Origin: Candidatus Tectomicrobia bacterium
Lineage (GTDB): Bacteria > UBA8248
Length of the DNA: 64,000 nucleotides
Assembly (NCBI GenBank): GCA_016192135.1
Contig: JACPUR010000019.1
Coordinates: 159,291-223,290 of the forward strand
Direction: 5' to 3'
A program made the translations under genes and the position numbers. Under the pieces are notes generated by a model, which did no database searches, had not been told where the DNA came from, and was given only the letters and a program-made list of their open reading frames with translations. Shown one piece after another: positions 7,034 to 14,480 of this stretch (the stretch's first letter is position 1; every line of letters starts with the position of its first letter).

Positions 7034-9043
7034 CTACCTCCCGAACAGGCCCTTGAGGCCCTGGCCGATCCCCTCGACGCCCTTCTTGAGCTCCTCCGCC
7101 GCCTTGCCGGCCGCGGAGGTGGGCTGCTTGGCGGGGGGCTGGCCGGGGGCGGCCATGAGCTTGAGGCAGGGGTTGTCCGCGGAGCCCAGATCCCCGAGGC
7201 CGGCGATGGCGGCGGGCGGGAAGATGAAGATGCCGGCGATGCCGCCGAGCCGGCGCGCGACGGCCAGCTCGTCCGGGCGGACCTTGGGATTCGCGAGGGT
7301 CCCCTGGATGTTGACCGGCACCGAGAGGTTCAGCGTGGCCGACTTGGGCCGGGGCGTCACCTTCATGTCGAGGGTTTCCCTGCCGAGATCGATTTTCCCC
7401 TCGCCCGCGATGGTGGAGAACTCGCTGTCCACGACGAGGGCGCGGCTGGTCGCCACCCCGTCCCGCACCAGGAAGTCGCTCACCGCGCAGTTGAGGGCCA
7501 CCTTGTCGGTGCCCTTGGAGAGCAGGGTGCCGAGCACCTGGGTGAAGCCGCCGATGGCGTAGTCCAGCCCGGCGGTGCTGGCCCGTCCGTTGGCCATGAC
7601 GAACTTGGTCTCCCCGTTCAGGCTGGCCATGATGGCGGCCACGCTCGCGCCCCGGCCCTTGAGGTCCACGGCGAGGTCCGCCCGGCCGCTTACCCAGTCG
7701 CGGTGGCCTGCCTCCTTGAGCAGCGCGCCCAGCTCGAGGCCCTTCACCTTCATCCCGGCGGCCGCCGCCTTCGTCCCCGCGTCGAGGGAGAGCCCGCCCG
7801 CCGCCTCCCCGCCGGCCACCTTCGCGGTGAAGGGCTGGACCGAAAGCTTCCCGCCGCGCAGGACGAGACGGGCCGCGACCTCCCTGAGCGTGGCGCCGGG
7901 GGCCACGACCTCGCCCGCCGTATAGCGCACGTCCGCGTCGAGAAGGCCCAGGGCGTCGAGCGGGAGGGGATCGTTCGGGAAGACCTTGCCCTTGCGGGCC
8001 GCGGACTTCTTCTGCCCGCCCCCCGCCGCCTTCCCGCCCTCCGGGGCGCCGAGGAAATCGGCCAGGACGGCGCGCTTGGACGCCAGCTCGGCCGTGATCA
8101 GGGGCTTGGCCCCCTTGAGGTTCACCCCCGCCTTGCCCGCGAGGTCCGTCCCGCCCAGGGCGAGCTTGAGGTTGTCCGCCTGGAAGATATCGGGGCCTCC
8201 CTTCACCTCGGCGGAGAAGGAGAGCTTGCCGAGGCTCGCGGCCATCTCCCCCGCGATGGGCTTCAGGGCGGCGAGGCTCGCGGCGGAGGCCGAGACGGCG
8301 AGGCGCACGCCGCTCATCTTCTGGAGGTTTCCGATCTCGCCCTTCACCTGGGCTTCCACCCCGGCGAGCGAGGCCTGAATGTCCAAGGGGAAGGTCCCGC
8401 CCGAGCCCAGGATGCGCCCGAGCGCCCCCACCTTCCCCTTCGCCCGGAGCGGGAGATCCATGTAGGCGCCCTTGAGGTCCAGCGTCACGGGCGCCTCGAG
8501 GCCCTCGGCCCGGGTGGTCATCCGCTCGATGGCGAGCTTCTGCACCTCGCCCGTCTGGCCGTCGCGGTAGGTGACGAGGCCGTCCTCGAGCCGGAGCGAG
8601 ACGCTCAGCCCGGCGGGCAGGCCCCCCCCGGCGCCGCCCCCCGCGCCCGGCTCGCCGAACATCCAGTTGCCGCGCCCCTGGCGGTCGGTCTCCAGGAGGA
8701 TGTCGGGCCCCACGAGGACGAGGCGCTTCAGCCGGATGTCCCTGGAGAGGAGGGGCCAGAGCTCCACCTCCACCTCGAGCCGCCTGAGCCGGGCCATCTC
8801 GGGCCGCGTGCCCCAGGAGGCGTTGGAGAAGCTGGCGCCCTCCACCACCAGCGCCGGGCTCCACCCGATGGCGAGCGAGATGGGGCCCTCGAGCTTGAGG
8901 TCCCGGCCCGTGGCGGCCTTCGCCTGCTGGACGATGTAGCCCTTGTACTGGTTGGGGTCGATGGACTTGATGTAGGCGATTCCGCCCGCGATCGCGAGGA
9001 CGAGAAGCAGGGCGAGGGCGCCGGCGACGGTGCGCATGCGCAT
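7034..9043 (-). CDS. AsmA family protein (paralogue 1)
   Basis: A 669-residue envelope protein of the AsmA/TamB-like group, whose members sit in the inner membrane with a long periplasmic beta-rich groove and are linked to lipid transport and outer-membrane assembly. It begins MRMRTVAGALALLLVLAIAG (membrane anchor), followed by the N-terminal AsmA signature (YIKSIDPNQYKGYI, ATGRDLKLEGPISL, EGASFSNASWG). The C-terminal AsmA_2-like region holds FTQVLGTLLSKGTDKV and IDLGRETLDMKVTPRP. Start 9043 is preferred to 9058 because GGGAGA lies 7 nt upstream. It closely resembles the protein at 11015-13087; the AT-rich island lies between them. Confidence 0.88.
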   Translation of the reverse strand: MRMRTVAGALALLLVLAIAGGIAYIKSIDPNQYKGYIVQQAKAATGRDLKLEGPISLAIGWSPALVVEGASFSNASWGTRPEMARLRRLEVEVELWPLLSRDIRLKRLVLVGPDILLETDRQGRGNWMFGEPGAGGGAGGGLPAGLSVSLRLEDGLVTYRDGQTGEVQKLAIERMTTRAEGLEAPVTLDLKGAYMDLPLRAKGKVGALGRILGSGGTFPLDIQASLAGVEAQVKGEIGNLQKMSGVRLAVSASAASLAALKPIAGEMAASLGKLSFSAEVKGGPDIFQADNLKLALGGTDLAGKAGVNLKGAKPLITAELASKRAVLADFLGAPEGGKAAGGGQKKSAARKGKVFPNDPLPLDALGLLDADVRYTAGEVVAPGATLREVAARLVLRGGKLSVQPFTAKVAGGEAAGGLSLDAGTKAAAAGMKVKGLELGALLKEAGHRDWVSGRADLAVDLKGRGASVAAIMASLNGETKFVMANGRASTAGLDYAIGGFTQVLGTLLSKGTDKVALNCAVSDFLVRDGVATSRALVVDSEFSTIAGEGKIDLGRETLDMKVTPRPKSATLNLSVPVNIQGTLANPKVRPDELAVARRLGGIAGIFIFPPAAIAGLGDLGSADNPCLKLMAAPGQPPAKQPTSAAGKAAEELKKGVEGIGQGLKGLFGR

Positions 9044-9198
9044 GGCCGCGTCTCCCATGGAAGGGGAAGGGGAAGGGGACAGGCAGGAGGACGGCCGCGC
9101 CTTCCGGCGGCGGGAAGCGGCCTGGGTGACGGGCGGAATTGTATCACGGCGCCGCCGCGGGGAAGGGACAGCGGGCGGCTGGTGTGTCCTAATTTGAA

Positions 9199-9213
9199 TT
9201 GGTCCGAGTGGTC
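9199..9213 (+). other. tRNA D-arm-like stretch at left edge of AT-rich island
   Basis: TTGGTCCGAGTGG at the left edge of the AT-rich island matches TTGGCCGAGTGG of the truncated tRNA-Leu at the right edge (10799-10810) with a single-base indel. It could be a degraded attachment-site copy, but the match is short. Nothing else is recognisable in the 240 bases between the AsmA gene and the hicA-like gene. Confidence 0.25.
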
Positions 9214-9283
9214 GACATTTGACGAATTGGAGGGGTTCTAAAGATTGGATGGCAGTTTCCGGAAAACCCGTGACGTTGTCAGT

Positions 9284-9529
9284 TTAACTCCCCCAAAAAT
9301 CCTTGGGGGAAAGGCCAAAGGCTCTAATAATTGATTGCACAACATGGACGCTGACATCAGAGTTATCGCCGTGGTGCTTGACTGGATAGGTTACTCCCTT
9401 TCTTGACCCTTCTTTTTCAGGCCGCAGAAAAACCACATGGCTTCCCTTGCCTCGATCGGCAAGAGAAAGAATCCCCAAGTCTCGCAATATCCGCTCCAAT
9501 TCCCGGAATTTAATAGGGTGAGGATTCAT
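9284..9529 (-). CDS. HicA-like toxin (mRNA interferase family)
   Basis: An 81-residue protein of the HicA double-stranded-RNA-binding-like fold, whose members cleave mRNA and are neutralised by a HicB partner. It has the expected layout: FRELERILRDLGI helix, then GKGSHVVFLRP with the GSH motif containing the catalytic histidine, YPVKHHG strand, and the C-terminal helix VHVVQSIIRAFGLSPKDF. It lies 7 nt downstream of the HicB-like gene on the same strand, so antitoxin precedes toxin. Base composition is much more AT-rich than the genome, a sign of transfer. Confidence 0.75.
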   Translation of the reverse strand: MNPHPIKFRELERILRDLGILSLADRGKGSHVVFLRPEKEGSRKGVTYPVKHHGDNSDVSVHVVQSIIRAFGLSPKDFWGS

Positions 9530-9536
9530 TACTCCC

Positions 9537-9956
9537 TTATACCATTACAGGCACCGCCGAAAGCGATAGCCCAGAGGTTATTGAATCCCACCGGGATATT
9601 TTGGTTTCCCGCTGGCGCTTCTGGGCTTGGGCTTTGGTTTTAAAGAACCGCTGCCATACTTCGGGCGGGGCCGGTCTAAAAATATTTTCAAAATTATCGT
9701 TTTCGGCGGCATAGACAATTTGGGCCTGGCAAACCTCCAAGAGGTCATCAATGGCCTCATGTTCGCTAGGCGCGGTCACAACCAAATCCAACTGGAGCGC
9801 ATGGGCCACGAAAAGTCCATCTTCTTCGTAAACCACAGCGTCAATGTGAAGTTCGGGCACCGGGCTACCCTCAGGCGGCCTATTTCGGCCAATTATCCGT
9901 TCACCATCCGGGGTGTACGGCCCTTTTAATTTCGGGTATCCCGAATTGCCACACAA
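9537..9956 (-). CDS. HicB-like antitoxin
   Basis: Residues about 35-95 (LHIDAVVYEEDGLFVAHALQ, then LDLVVTAPSEHEAIDDLLEV) match the partial-RNase-H HicB fold: two strands with E-D-G, a third strand, then a helix starting at the S-x-x-EA motif. The protein is 139 residues from the ATG at 9956. A GTG at about 9868 with GAGGG upstream would give a more typical HicB N-terminus, so the true start is uncertain. The C-terminal 45 residues are basic and could bind DNA, but I see no clear helix-turn-helix or ribbon-helix-helix. It is coupled to the toxin gene and divergent from the 10054 gene, with an inverted-repeat operator between. Confidence 0.65.
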   Translation of the reverse strand: MCGNSGYPKLKGPYTPDGERIIGRNRPPEGSPVPELHIDAVVYEEDGLFVAHALQLDLVVTAPSEHEAIDDLLEVCQAQIVYAAENDNFENIFRPAPPEVWQRFFKTKAQAQKRQRETKISRWDSITSGLSLSAVPVMV

Positions 9957-9975
9957 TAGCTATGTTTTGACTTTG

Positions 9976-10023
9976 TTTGTTGGCATATAAATCGTTGACA
10001 TATTGCCAACAAAATCATACATT
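9976..10023 (+). promoter_or_regulatory. Operator overlapping a sigma-70-type promoter
   Basis: TTTGTTGGCA (9976-9985) and TGCCAACAAA (10004-10013) form a perfect 10-bp inverted repeat. Inside it lies an exact TTGACA (9995-10000), followed after 17 nt by TACATT (10018-10023). This is a promoter reading rightwards to the 10054 gene. It is also placed to control the divergent hicB-like gene. A dyad across the -35 box is typical of an autorepressor site. Confidence 0.6.
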
Positions 10024-10053
10024 GACGGCGGGCTTGGATTGGGAGGTACCACC

Positions 10054-10767
10054 ATGGAGTTCCCGTCGGTTTTGGACAGGGAAACAATCCAAAAAGCAAT
10101 CGACAATCTCAAAGATAAAAGAAATCAAATAGATGAGCGAATTTTGGCCCTTGAAATCATGTTGAAATGGCAGGAGGAAGAACCAAACAACAAATCCTCC
10201 ACTGCGCCTCCATTCCCTGGCTTACTTCGTAGAAGGCCCCTTTCAAGGCCTTGGGATCCCATTGAGGCACGGAGGCTCTGGGGGGAGGCGATCCAATCCC
10301 TCAGACCGGCGCGGCAAGTCCTCTTCAGGGAAGTTGAAGTGGACACGGAGGCGGAGAGACAGGTACGCCTTCGTTTCCGTGCAGAAAATGTCCCCGCCCA
10401 AATTCTCGACCTAGTCCGGGACACACTGCCCCTTCTAGAGACTTTCTTTAGGGAGCACGCGCCATGGCGTGTCAGGGTGGCAATTGAAAGTCCGAAGCCT
10501 TCTGGCCCCTCGGAAGAAAAGCTCTTTGAGAATTTAAGCCAAAGGGAGACGTGCCTTAGAATAATAAATAGTTCTAATGATGTATTGACAGTTCGACAAG
10601 TGGCCGAGCGGGCTCAAGGTGGGGGATACAAATTCAGGGCTGAGAGACCAGAACCATCGGTATCTACGACTCTTCGGCGGTTGGCCCAAGAAGGATTGAT
10701 CAGGTTAATCTCGACCAACAAGGGCAATTTTTATAAGCGGATAGAAAACGCCCCGCAGGGCACATGA
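10054..10767 (+). CDS. Winged-helix protein of unknown function on AT-rich island
   Basis: A 237-residue soluble protein. The first 45 residues (ETIQKAIDNLKDKRNQIDER onward) form a predicted coiled coil. The middle has a strand-rich part (REVEVDTEAERQVRLRFRA). The last 65 residues read as a winged helix-turn-helix: CLRIINSSNDVLTVRQVAER, then SVSTTLRRLAQEGLIRLIST as recognition helix and wing. Start 10054 is fixed by GGGAGGT (10041-10047) 6 nt upstream. It has its own promoter (9995-10023) and terminator (10750-10785), diverges from the HicB/A-like pair and shares its low G+C. I do not recognise the family; an island regulator is the obvious guess. Confidence 0.6.
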   Translation: MEFPSVLDRETIQKAIDNLKDKRNQIDERILALEIMLKWQEEEPNNKSSTAPPFPGLLRRRPLSRPWDPIEARRLWGEAIQSLRPARQVLFREVEVDTEAERQVRLRFRAENVPAQILDLVRDTLPLLETFFREHAPWRVRVAIESPKPSGPSEEKLFENLSQRETCLRIINSSNDVLTVRQVAERAQGGGYKFRAERPEPSVSTTLRRLAQEGLIRLISTNKGNFYKRIENAPQGT

Positions 10768-10785
10768 CCATGCGGGGCTCTTTCT
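10750..10785 (+). terminator. Rho-independent terminator
   Basis: GCCCCGCA (10750-10757) pairs with TGCGGGGC (10771-10778) and is followed by TCTTTCTTTT. The 5' arm overlaps the last codons of the winged-helix gene, so it ends that transcript. Confidence 0.8.
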
Positions 10786-10792
10786 TTTCATC

Positions 10793-10850
10793 GGAGCGTT
10801 GGCCGAGTGGCTTAAGGCACCCGGCTTAGGATTGGGCGGGGGCACCCCCC
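10793..10850 (+). pseudogene. Truncated tRNA-Leu (anticodon TAG), 3' part missing
   Basis: The stretch folds as the 5' two thirds of a tRNA-Leu: acceptor strand GGAGCGT (10793-10799), D arm GCC/GGC (10802-10804, 10816-10818) around GAGTGGCTTAA, anticodon stem CCCGG/TTGGG (10820-10824, 10832-10836), loop CTTAGGA with anticodon TAG (10827-10829), and a variable arm GGGGG/CCCCC (10838-10842, 10845-10849). After that no T arm (GGTTCGAATCC) and no 3' acceptor strand complementary to GGAGCGT follow. Instead a 10-bp inverted repeat is created, GGGCGGGGGC (10834-10843) with GCCCCCGCCC (10861-10870). It marks the right edge of the AT-rich island and is probably a leftover of integration or excision. 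Confidence 0.6.
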
Positions 10851-11014
10851 TCTAAGGAACGCCCCCGCCCAGTTAAATTAAAACCACTCTAAAAATTGGT
10901 CAAGCGCATCATTCCGGCCTCCCCGAATCGCTCATCGGAACACGATTTGCCTCACCATGCGGATGCGGATGCGCCGCCTGACCCGGCTAATTCTCGCGCC
11001 CCGCCTTTTGCGTC

Positions 11015-13087
11015 CTACTTCCCGAGCAGCCCCTTCAGCCCCTCGCCGATCCCCTCGATGCCCTTCTTCAGCTCCTTGCCCACCCCTTCGAGTCCCTTCT
11101 TCGGGTCGCCGTCCTTCGGGTCGCCGTCCTTCGGGGCGCCGGGGGCGGCCCCGCTCTTCATGATGTCGATGCAGGGGTTGCTCCAGGTGCCCAGCTCGCC
11201 GAGGCCGATGATGGCCGCCGGCGGGAAGACGAAGGCCCCGATCACCCCGGCGAGCCTCCGGGCGACCGCCAGCTCGTCCGGGCGGACGCTCGGCTTCCGG
11301 AGGGGGCCCTCGATCCGGACCGGCACCGACATGCTCAGGGTGACGGACTTGGCCTTCGGCACGACCCGCATGTCGACCGTCTCCCGGCCGAGGTCGATCT
11401 TGCCCTCGCCCGAGATGGTGGAGAACTGGCTGTCGGCCACCAGGGCGCGTGTCTCGGCGACGCCTTTCTTCACGGCGAAGTCGGCCGCCGCGCAGTTGAG
11501 CTTCATGTTGGTGGTGCCCTGCGAGAGGAGGGTGCCGAGCACCTGGGTGAAGCCGCCGACCAGGTAGTCGAGGCCGGCCGTGTTCATGGTCCCCTCGCCG
11601 ACGAGGAGCCGGGTCTCCCCGTCCAGGTTACCCATGAGGGTGTCGACGTCCTCGCCCCGGCCCTGGAGGTCCAGGGAGAAGTCGGTCCGGCCGCTCACCC
11701 AGGCGGAGGTGCCCGCGTTCTTGAGGAGCTCGGCCATCTCGAGGTTCCGGCCCGTGACCTTGAGGCCGCCGACCTTGGTGTTGGCGTTGGCGTGGAGGTT
11801 CCCCTCCATCGAGCCGCCCGCGGTCTTGGCCTTGAGGGCGGTGAGGCCGAGGCGGCCGTCCTGGAGGTTGAGGTCGGCCGACACTTCGTGGAAGTACGCG
11901 CGCGGGGCGATGAGCTCTCCCGCCGAGAGGCGGACGCGGGCGTCCACGTGGCGGAGGCTGTCGTAGGGGATGGGGGTCTTCGGGAAGAGCTCGCCCTTGC
12001 CGGCCCCGGGCTCCTTCTTGGGCGCCTGCTTGGGCGCCTGCCCGCCCTTGGCCGGCTGGATGAACTCCGTCAGCAGGAGGCGCTTCGAGACGAGCTCGCC
12101 CTCGAAGCGCGGGCGGGGGCCCTTGAAGTTCGCCTTGAAGCGCCCGGCGATGTCGCTCTCGCCGGAGCGCAGGGTCATCCCGGTGATCGCGAGGGAGGCC
12201 GTGTCTCCCTTCACCTGGGCGGCGAGCCGGAACTTGCCCGTCCCGCCGATCATGGAGCCGACGAGGGACTTCACGGAGGAGAACCCCCCGCCCTCCGAGG
12301 CGAAATGGAGGTCGATGCCGCTCATGTCTCCGATGTCGCCGATCCGTCCCTTGACCGAGCTCTGGATTTCGCCCACCGAGAAGGAGACCTCGACCGGGAA
12401 CGGCCCCGTGCCCTTCAGGACCGTGCCGAAGGGGCCCACCTTGCCGTCCACCGTCACGGGGATCTCCTCGTAGGCGCCCTTGAACTTCAGCGCGACCAGC
12501 GAGTCGAGGCTCTCGGCGTTCGCGGACATGCGCTCGATGGTGACCCGGTGCACCTTGCCCGTCTGGTGGTTGCGGTAGGTGACGGAGGCGTTCTCCACCT
12601 GGGTGGCGAGGGCCAGGCCCGCCGGGACGCCCCGGCCCTCTTTCTTTTGGGGCTGCTTCTCATCCTTCTGGGGCTGCTTCTCATCGGCCGTGCCGAACTG
12701 CCAGTTCCCCCGGCCCTCCTTGTTCCTCTCGAGCAGGATGTCGGGATGGATCAGCACGAGGCGCTTCAGGCGGATCTCCCGGGCCCGGATGAGGGGGAGG
12801 ATCTCCACCTCCACCTCGAGCCGCTTCAGGGTGGCCATCTGGGGGCGGCTCCCCCAGGAGGTGTTGGAGAAGCTCGCCCCCTCCACCACGAGCACGGGCC
12901 TCAGGCCGAGCTCGAAGCGGATGGGGCCCTCAATCCTGAGGTCGCGGCCGGTTGCCTCCTTCGCCTTGCCGGCGATGTAGCCCTTGTACTGGTTCGGGTC
13001 GAGGGTCTTGATGTAAATGAACGCTCCCGCCACCGCGAGAACGATGATCCCCGCGATGGCGCCCAGGAAAATCGCGGCGGTGCGCAT
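11015..13087 (-). CDS. AsmA family protein (paralogue 2)
   Basis: A 690-residue AsmA-type envelope protein with the same plan as the 7034-9043 product: anchor MRTAAIFLGAIAGIIVLAVA, then YIKTLDPNQYKGYI, ATGRDLRIEGPIRF, EGASFSNTSWGSRPQMATLK, and a conserved C-terminal AsmA_2-like region (FTQVLGTLLSQGTTNM, IDLGRETVDMRVVPKA). A small tandem repeat, EKQPQKDEKQPQKKE, sits near residue 140 in the linker. The shorter start (13087) has GGGGA 8 nt upstream. The two genes are clearly duplicates in the same orientation, now separated by the AT-rich island. Likely role: inner-membrane-anchored lipid-handling protein. Confidence 0.88.
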   Translation of the reverse strand: MRTAAIFLGAIAGIIVLAVAGAFIYIKTLDPNQYKGYIAGKAKEATGRDLRIEGPIRFELGLRPVLVVEGASFSNTSWGSRPQMATLKRLEVEVEILPLIRAREIRLKRLVLIHPDILLERNKEGRGNWQFGTADEKQPQKDEKQPQKKEGRGVPAGLALATQVENASVTYRNHQTGKVHRVTIERMSANAESLDSLVALKFKGAYEEIPVTVDGKVGPFGTVLKGTGPFPVEVSFSVGEIQSSVKGRIGDIGDMSGIDLHFASEGGGFSSVKSLVGSMIGGTGKFRLAAQVKGDTASLAITGMTLRSGESDIAGRFKANFKGPRPRFEGELVSKRLLLTEFIQPAKGGQAPKQAPKKEPGAGKGELFPKTPIPYDSLRHVDARVRLSAGELIAPRAYFHEVSADLNLQDGRLGLTALKAKTAGGSMEGNLHANANTKVGGLKVTGRNLEMAELLKNAGTSAWVSGRTDFSLDLQGRGEDVDTLMGNLDGETRLLVGEGTMNTAGLDYLVGGFTQVLGTLLSQGTTNMKLNCAAADFAVKKGVAETRALVADSQFSTISGEGKIDLGRETVDMRVVPKAKSVTLSMSVPVRIEGPLRKPSVRPDELAVARRLAGVIGAFVFPPAAIIGLGELGTWSNPCIDIMKSGAAPGAPKDGDPKDGDPKKGLEGVGKELKKGIEGIGEGLKGLLGK

Positions 13088-13328
13088 GATCGGAATCCCC
13101 ATTGGGAACCGCCCCCTCCGGAGGGGGGGCGCTCAGGCGGAAATCTCCAATCCCACGCCTAACGTGAGGGGAGGCCGCCCCCCGGCACAAGGCGGGGAAA
13201 AGCGGCAAAGGCGGCTTGAAAATCCCGATTTTTGGCCGGAATCCGCCGATTTTTGATCGAAAAGTTGTTATTTTTTGTTATTATTTGGAAGGATTTATGC
13301 CTGTGCTTGATGAGGTCAATGAAATTTC

Positions 13329-14228
13329 ATGGGTGAGATGCTCTCCACGGCCGAGGCGGCGGAGCTCCTGGGCCTGAACGAAAAGAAGGTATATTCCCTT
13401 GCCAGGGCGGGGAAAATTCCCGCCGTCCGCCTCACCGGAAAATGGATCTTCCCCCGGGCGACGCTCGAGGAGTGGCTCGAAAGTCTCGCGCGGGGGGGCG
13501 TGCGGGGCGAGGTCCCCCGCGCGCGACGCCCCGCCGCCCTCGTCCTCGCCGGGAGCGACGACCCCCTCTTCCGCTCCCTCCTGCGCGGCCTGAACCGCCA
13601 GCCGGAGCAGGGCCTCCTGGCCTTCGCCGAGTTGGGGAGCGCCGGGGGGCTGCGGGCCCTGGCCGGGGGGCTGGCCGACCTCGCCTGCTCCCACCTGGAG
13701 GAGGAAGGGGAGTTCAACCTGCCCTTCCTGCCGCGCCTCGCCCCGGGCGTGCGGGGGCGGGTGGTCACCGTGGCCCACCGCCGCCAGGGCATCCTCACCG
13801 CCCCGCGCAACCCCCTGGGCCTGCGCAGCGTGGCGGACCTGGCGCGCCGCCCCGGCCTCCGCATCGTGAACCGCCAGCCGGGCTCGGGCACCCGGCTCCT
13901 GCTGGACGCTGAGCTGCGCCGCGCCGGCGCCGAGCCCGAGAGCCTCCCCGGCTACAAGATCGAGGTGAGCACCCATGAGGAGGCCGCCCTGCGCGTCGTG
14001 CGCGGGGAGGCCGACGCCGCCATCGCCTGCGAGTGGGCGGGGCGCCAGGCGGGCCTGGGCTTCGTGCCCCTGCGCGAGGAGCGCTTCGACCTCATCGTGC
14101 CCCGGGAGGCGGGCCGGCGCGCCGGAAGCCTCGTCGAGGCGCTGCGCTCGCCCTCCTTTCGGCGCCGGGGGGCCGCCTGGCCGGGCTACGACCTGCGGGA
14201 GACGGGGACCGTCCAGGCCGAATTCTAG
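13329..14228 (+). CDS. Tungstate/molybdate-responsive regulator: HTH plus binding-protein-like domain
   Basis: A 299-residue protein. Residues 4-55 are an excisionase/MerR-type helix-turn-helix (MLSTAEAAELLGLNEKKVYS, RAGKIPAVRLTGKWIFPRAT). Residues about 75-290 resemble a periplasmic-binding-protein fold without a signal peptide: VLAGSDDPLF, GSAGGLRALAGGLADLACSH, NPLGLRSVADLARRPGLRIV, NRQPGSGTRLLLDAELRRAG and EAALRVVRGEADAAIACEW. The same fusion is known in one-component molybdate/tungstate sensors. It lies directly upstream of tupABC on the same strand, so it most likely senses tungstate or molybdate and controls the transporter. The 13.2-13.3 kb upstream region is strikingly AT-rich, fitting a shared promoter with the divergent AsmA gene. 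Confidence 0.75.
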   Translation: MGEMLSTAEAAELLGLNEKKVYSLARAGKIPAVRLTGKWIFPRATLEEWLESLARGGVRGEVPRARRPAALVLAGSDDPLFRSLLRGLNRQPEQGLLAFAELGSAGGLRALAGGLADLACSHLEEEGEFNLPFLPRLAPGVRGRVVTVAHRRQGILTAPRNPLGLRSVADLARRPGLRIVNRQPGSGTRLLLDAELRRAGAEPESLPGYKIEVSTHEEAALRVVRGEADAAIACEWAGRQAGLGFVPLREERFDLIVPREAGRRAGSLVEALRSPSFRRRGAAWPGYDLRETGTVQAEF

Positions 14229-14259
14229 ACAGGCCGTCCGATGGTGAGGACGCGCACTT

Positions 14260-14395
14260 CTCCCTCTCCCTTGGGAGAGGGCAGGGGTGAGGGAGGGATT
14301 GGGCGGCGCCGAGAGATGTTTCCCTCACCCCCGTCCCCTCTCCCCCTCCCGAACCGGCAGGCCGGTTCGGGGACCCGAAAAGACGGGAGAGGGGT
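14260..14395. repeat. Palindromic repeat family C
   Basis: An imperfect inverted pair: CCCTCTCCC, TTGGGAGAGGG and AGGGGTGAGGG on the left, then CCCTCACCCCCGTCCCCTC and GACGGGAGAGGGG on the right, with a nested palindrome GAACCGGC/GCCGGTTC near 14355. A second copy lies at 40563-40653. This type of CTCTCCC/GGTGAGGG element is widespread in unrelated G+C-rich genomes. It separates the regulator from tupA. Confidence 0.85.
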
Positions 14396-14480
14396 GCCGA
14401 AATCCGCGGGCGCGAGTGGGCTGACAGTCCTTTTGATTTTTTTCAGTCGGCAAGTAGCGGTTCAGGAAAGGAGAGTTTTC

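Noticed and set aside
10834..10870. The 10-bp inverted repeat after the tRNA fragment as a terminator
   Set aside because: It is followed by AGTTAAATTAAAACC and not by a T tract, and the true terminator of the preceding gene is at 10750-10785.
14241..14480. N-terminal extension of TupA back to 14241
   Set aside because: Those codons translate the family C repeat; the signal peptide and ribosome site both place the start at 14481.
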